Of a stretch of 7,618 bases of DNA, positions 5,913 to 7,618 are shown piece after piece; the first letter of the stretch is position 1, and the number at the start of each line of letters is the position of its first letter. The stretch is from Zetaproteobacteria bacterium. Its GTDB lineage: Bacteria > Pseudomonadota > Zetaproteobacteria > Mariprofundales > Mariprofundaceae. The translations under genes and the position numbers were made by a program. The notes under the pieces are model-generated. The model saw only the letters and a program-made list of their open reading frames with translations. It was not told where the DNA came from and did not search any database. The DNA lies in NCBI GenBank assembly GCA_021545595.1, contig JAJRVG010000157.1, forward strand, positions 1 to 7,618. The letters are read 5' to 3'.

Positions 5913-5974
5913 GGCAGAGAGAGTGCCCTGGGGTACTTCCATGGGCGGAAGCACCCCAGGGTCCCTTCTCTGCC
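5913..5974. repeat. long imperfect hairpin in the leuA-accC spacer
   Basis: Three nested arms pair: GGCAGAGA (5913-5920) with TCTCTGCC (5967-5974), CCCTGGGGT (5926-5934) with ACCCCAGGG (5953-5961), and CTTCC (5936-5940) with GGAAG (5947-5951) around a 6-nt loop. The stem spans 62 nt. No T-run follows on either strand, so it is not a typical terminator. It may be a bidirectional transcript end or RNA-stabilising structure, or a copy of a dispersed palindromic repeat. Confidence 0.6.
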
Positions 5975-5980
5975 GGAGCG

Positions 5981-6011
5981 ATTAAAGGCCAGGGGCAGGA
6001 GGCCCTTGGCC
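5981..6011 (-). terminator. possible weak intrinsic terminator for accBC
   Basis: GGCCAGGGG (5987-5995) pairs with CCCTTGGCC (6003-6011), nine pairs including one wobble, with a 7-nt loop. On the minus strand it lies 7 nt beyond the accC stop and is followed by TTTAAT, a short U-rich tail. The position and the GC-rich stem fit a terminator, but the tail is weak. Confidence 0.45.
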
Positions 6012-6018
6012 GTATCAA

Positions 6019-7371
6019 TTAGTTTACTCGCAACTCTTTAAGCCAGTGTTCCAGAAAGTGGATGTTGAACTTGCCCGACTGGAATCCCGGGTTGGCCAGC
6101 AGGCGCTGGTGTAGTTCAATGTTTGTGGTGATGCCGATAATTGCCAGTTCATCAATAGCCCGCTGCATTCTACGAATACACTTCTGGCGATCGCGTGCAT
6201 GGGTGATCACCTTGCCGATCATGGAGTCGTAGTTAGGCGGGATCTTGTAACCCGTATAGATTGCAGAATCGACACGGACACTGCGTCCGCCCGGTGCGTG
6301 GTAGAGCTCGATAGTGCCCGGAGAGGGGGTGAACTTGAATGGGTGTTCCGCATTGATCCGACACTCAATGGCATGTCCTTTTCTTTTGATCTGTTTCTGG
6401 GTGAAGTCGAGTTTCTCGCCCGCTGCAACACGAATCTGCCACTCAACCAGGTCAACACCGGTAATCCACTCGGTAACCGGGTGCTCAACCTGAATGCGGG
6501 TGTTCATCTCCATGAAGTAGAATGAGTTATCCGGGTTCACCAGAAACTCAATCGTTCCCGCACCGACGTAATTGACGGCCTTGGCAGCAGCAAGACCTGC
6601 TGCGCAGATTGCCTGCCTGGTCTCTTCATCCAGAGATGGGCTTGGAGCCTCTTCCAGAACTTTCTGGTTATTACGCTGCATGGAACATTCACGCTCATAG
6701 AGGTGAATAATGTTACCATGTGTATCACCCAGCACCTGAACCTCCACGTGGCGAGGCTCTTCCAGAAACTTTTCGATAAACACAGTATCATCACCAAAAG
6801 CAGCACCTGCTTCGGTCTGGCACATACTGAAAGAATTTGGCAAGCCGGGTTCAGAGTGAACGATTTTCATGCCACGGCCACCACCACCTGATGCAGCCTT
6901 GATAATCAACGGAAACCCGGTTGATTCAGCTACCTTTTTGGCATCATCCACACTATCTACAGCACCATCGGAGCCAGGCACAAGCGGGACACCGGCCATC
7001 GCCATTCTTGCTTTGGCCTTCACTTTATCACCCATGGTGTGCATGGACTCAGGGGTGGGGCCAATCCAGGTGTAACCGGATTCAATAACAATTTCTGCAA
7101 ATTCAGAATTCTCTGCCAGAAAGCCATAGCCCGGATGAATAGCCTCGCTGTCTGTGACTTCGGCAGCAGCTATAATGGCTGGAATATTCAGATAAGAGAG
7201 ATTGCTGGCAGCAGGGCCTATGCAGATAGCCTCATCGGCCAGGCGTGTATGCATAGCCTCGCGGTCTGCCTCGTAGTAGACAGCAACACTGCGGACACCG
7301 AGCTCTTTGCACGCGCGGATAATACGGACGGCAATTTCACCACGGTTGGCGATTAGAATTTTATTGAACAT
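6019..7371 (-). CDS. accC: acetyl-CoA carboxylase, biotin carboxylase subunit
   Basis: AccC uses ATP and bicarbonate to carboxylate the biotin on AccB, the first half-reaction of acetyl-CoA carboxylase in fatty-acid synthesis. The 450-residue length is standard. The order is a biotin-carboxylase N-domain (KILIANRGEIAVRI, HPGYGFLAEN), an ATP-grasp domain and a C-terminal domain. Visible active-site residues, in family positions, are Lys116, Lys158, the glycine-rich loop GGGGRGM (162-168), His208, Glu210, Glu275, Glu288, Asn290, Arg292, Glu296 and Arg338. MEMNTRIQVEHPVTE is intact, so the enzyme should be active. The start ATG has AAGAGG 5 nt upstream (plus-strand 7377-7382). The accB stop is 16 nt upstream, the usual accB-accC operon. 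The chain ends in LKELRVN. Confidence 0.98.
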   Translation of the reverse strand: MFNKILIANRGEIAVRIIRACKELGVRSVAVYYEADREAMHTRLADEAICIGPAASNLSYLNIPAIIAAAEVTDSEAIHPGYGFLAENSEFAEIVIESGYTWIGPTPESMHTMGDKVKAKARMAMAGVPLVPGSDGAVDSVDDAKKVAESTGFPLIIKAASGGGGRGMKIVHSEPGLPNSFSMCQTEAGAAFGDDTVFIEKFLEEPRHVEVQVLGDTHGNIIHLYERECSMQRNNQKVLEEAPSPSLDEETRQAICAAGLAAAKAVNYVGAGTIEFLVNPDNSFYFMEMNTRIQVEHPVTEWITGVDLVEWQIRVAAGEKLDFTQKQIKRKGHAIECRINAEHPFKFTPSPGTIELYHAPGGRSVRVDSAIYTGYKIPPNYDSMIGKVITHARDRQKCIRRMQRAIDELAIIGITTNIELHQRLLANPGFQSGKFNIHFLEHWLKELRVN

Positions 7372-7376
7372 GAAAA

Positions 7377-7382
7377 CCTCTT
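7377..7382 (-). promoter_or_regulatory. ribosome binding site of accC
   Basis: On the minus strand AAGAGG precedes ATG 7371 by 5 nt. It lies in the 16-nt gap between accB and accC and fixes the accC start. Confidence 0.8.
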
Positions 7383-7387
7383 AGTAA

Positions 7388-7618
7388 TCAGAGCGGTATG
7401 ATAACAAACAGGCCCTGGCCGTACTCTACAGGAGAGGCATTGCTTACAAGAATACTCTCGACAACGCCATCATACTCGGCCTCGATCTCATTCATCAGCT
7501 TCATCGCTTCAATAATACAGAGGGTATCACCCTTCTTCACCTTGCTGCCTTCAGTGATGAAGTTGTCAGCATCCGGTGATGGGGCACTATAGTAGGTACC
7601 AACCATGGGAGAGTTGAC
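7388..7618 (-). CDS. accB: acetyl-CoA carboxylase, biotin carboxyl carrier protein, C-terminal part (partial)
   Basis: This is the last 76 codons of AccB, whose 5' part lies beyond the window; the frame stays open to the window edge (VNSPMVGTYY), so the ATG at 7606 is internal (Met of SPMVGT). The fragment is the biotinyl domain. SPMVGTYYSAPSPDADNF includes the 'thumb' loop characteristic of AccB rather than other biotin carriers. EAMKLMNEIEA carries the lysine (Lys40 of the fragment) that is biotinylated by BirA, and the chain ends FVIIPL. AccB carries carboxybiotin from AccC to the AccAD carboxyltransferase. The Met usual after the lysine is Leu here, a common natural variant. The gene lies 16 nt before accC in an operon whose promoter is outside the window. 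Confidence 0.96.
   Translation of the reverse strand, partial: VNSPMVGTYYSAPSPDADNFITEGSKVKKGDTLCIIEAMKLMNEIEAEYDGVVESILVSNASPVEYGQGLFVIIPL

Noticed and set aside
5831..6041. Two short plus-strand open frames (63 and 68 codons) in the leuA-accC spacer.
   Set aside because: They consist of hairpin sequence, lack ribosome sites, resemble no family and run into the accC 3' end on the other strand.

Overview
The window is ordinary bacterial chromosome with core metabolic genes. It comes from a Gram-negative, probably a proteobacterium: there is an outer-membrane beta-barrel protein with a C-terminal Phe, a CDP-diacylglycerol/phosphatidylethanolamine pathway, and a psd-pssA-leuA gene order common in beta-, gamma- and related proteobacteria. 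By eye the base composition is near 50% GC. A zetaproteobacterium (Mariprofundus-like) would fit the sequence style, but that is a guess made without any search.

Layout. Positions 1-134 are the tail of an ABC-transporter ATPase (+). A predicted outer-membrane barrel protein follows 1 nt later (136-1254, +). Convergent to it, 7 nt away, is a cytoplasmic protein with two cyclic-nucleotide-binding folds (1262-2362, -). From a short AT-rich divergent spacer run psd and pssA (+), which decarboxylate and synthesise phosphatidylserine on the way to phosphatidylethanolamine. After pssA comes a leucine-biosynthesis control region (3925-4090) and then leuA (4290-5834, +), the first committed enzyme of leucine synthesis. 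Convergent with leuA, across a hairpin-rich 184-nt spacer, are accC and the 3' part of accB (-), subunits of acetyl-CoA carboxylase. Membrane lipid synthesis therefore appears on both sides of leuA.

The most informative element is non-coding. Between pssA and leuA there is a consensus-like promoter with 17-nt spacing and an extended -10. It is followed by a 25-codon leader peptide with four consecutive Leu codons, a nested antiterminator hairpin, and an intrinsic terminator with eight T residues whose 5' arm overlaps the antiterminator. This is a complete leuL-type transcription attenuator. Its predicted transcription start falls at or next to the leader ATG, and no Shine-Dalgarno sequence is visible, so the leader peptide may be translated from a leaderless RNA.

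No RNA genes, CRISPR arrays, insertion sequences or integrated elements were seen. I did not find a previously undescribed multi-gene system. The attenuator, the cyclic-nucleotide-binding protein and the ABC-linked barrel protein are the parts that deserve a second look.
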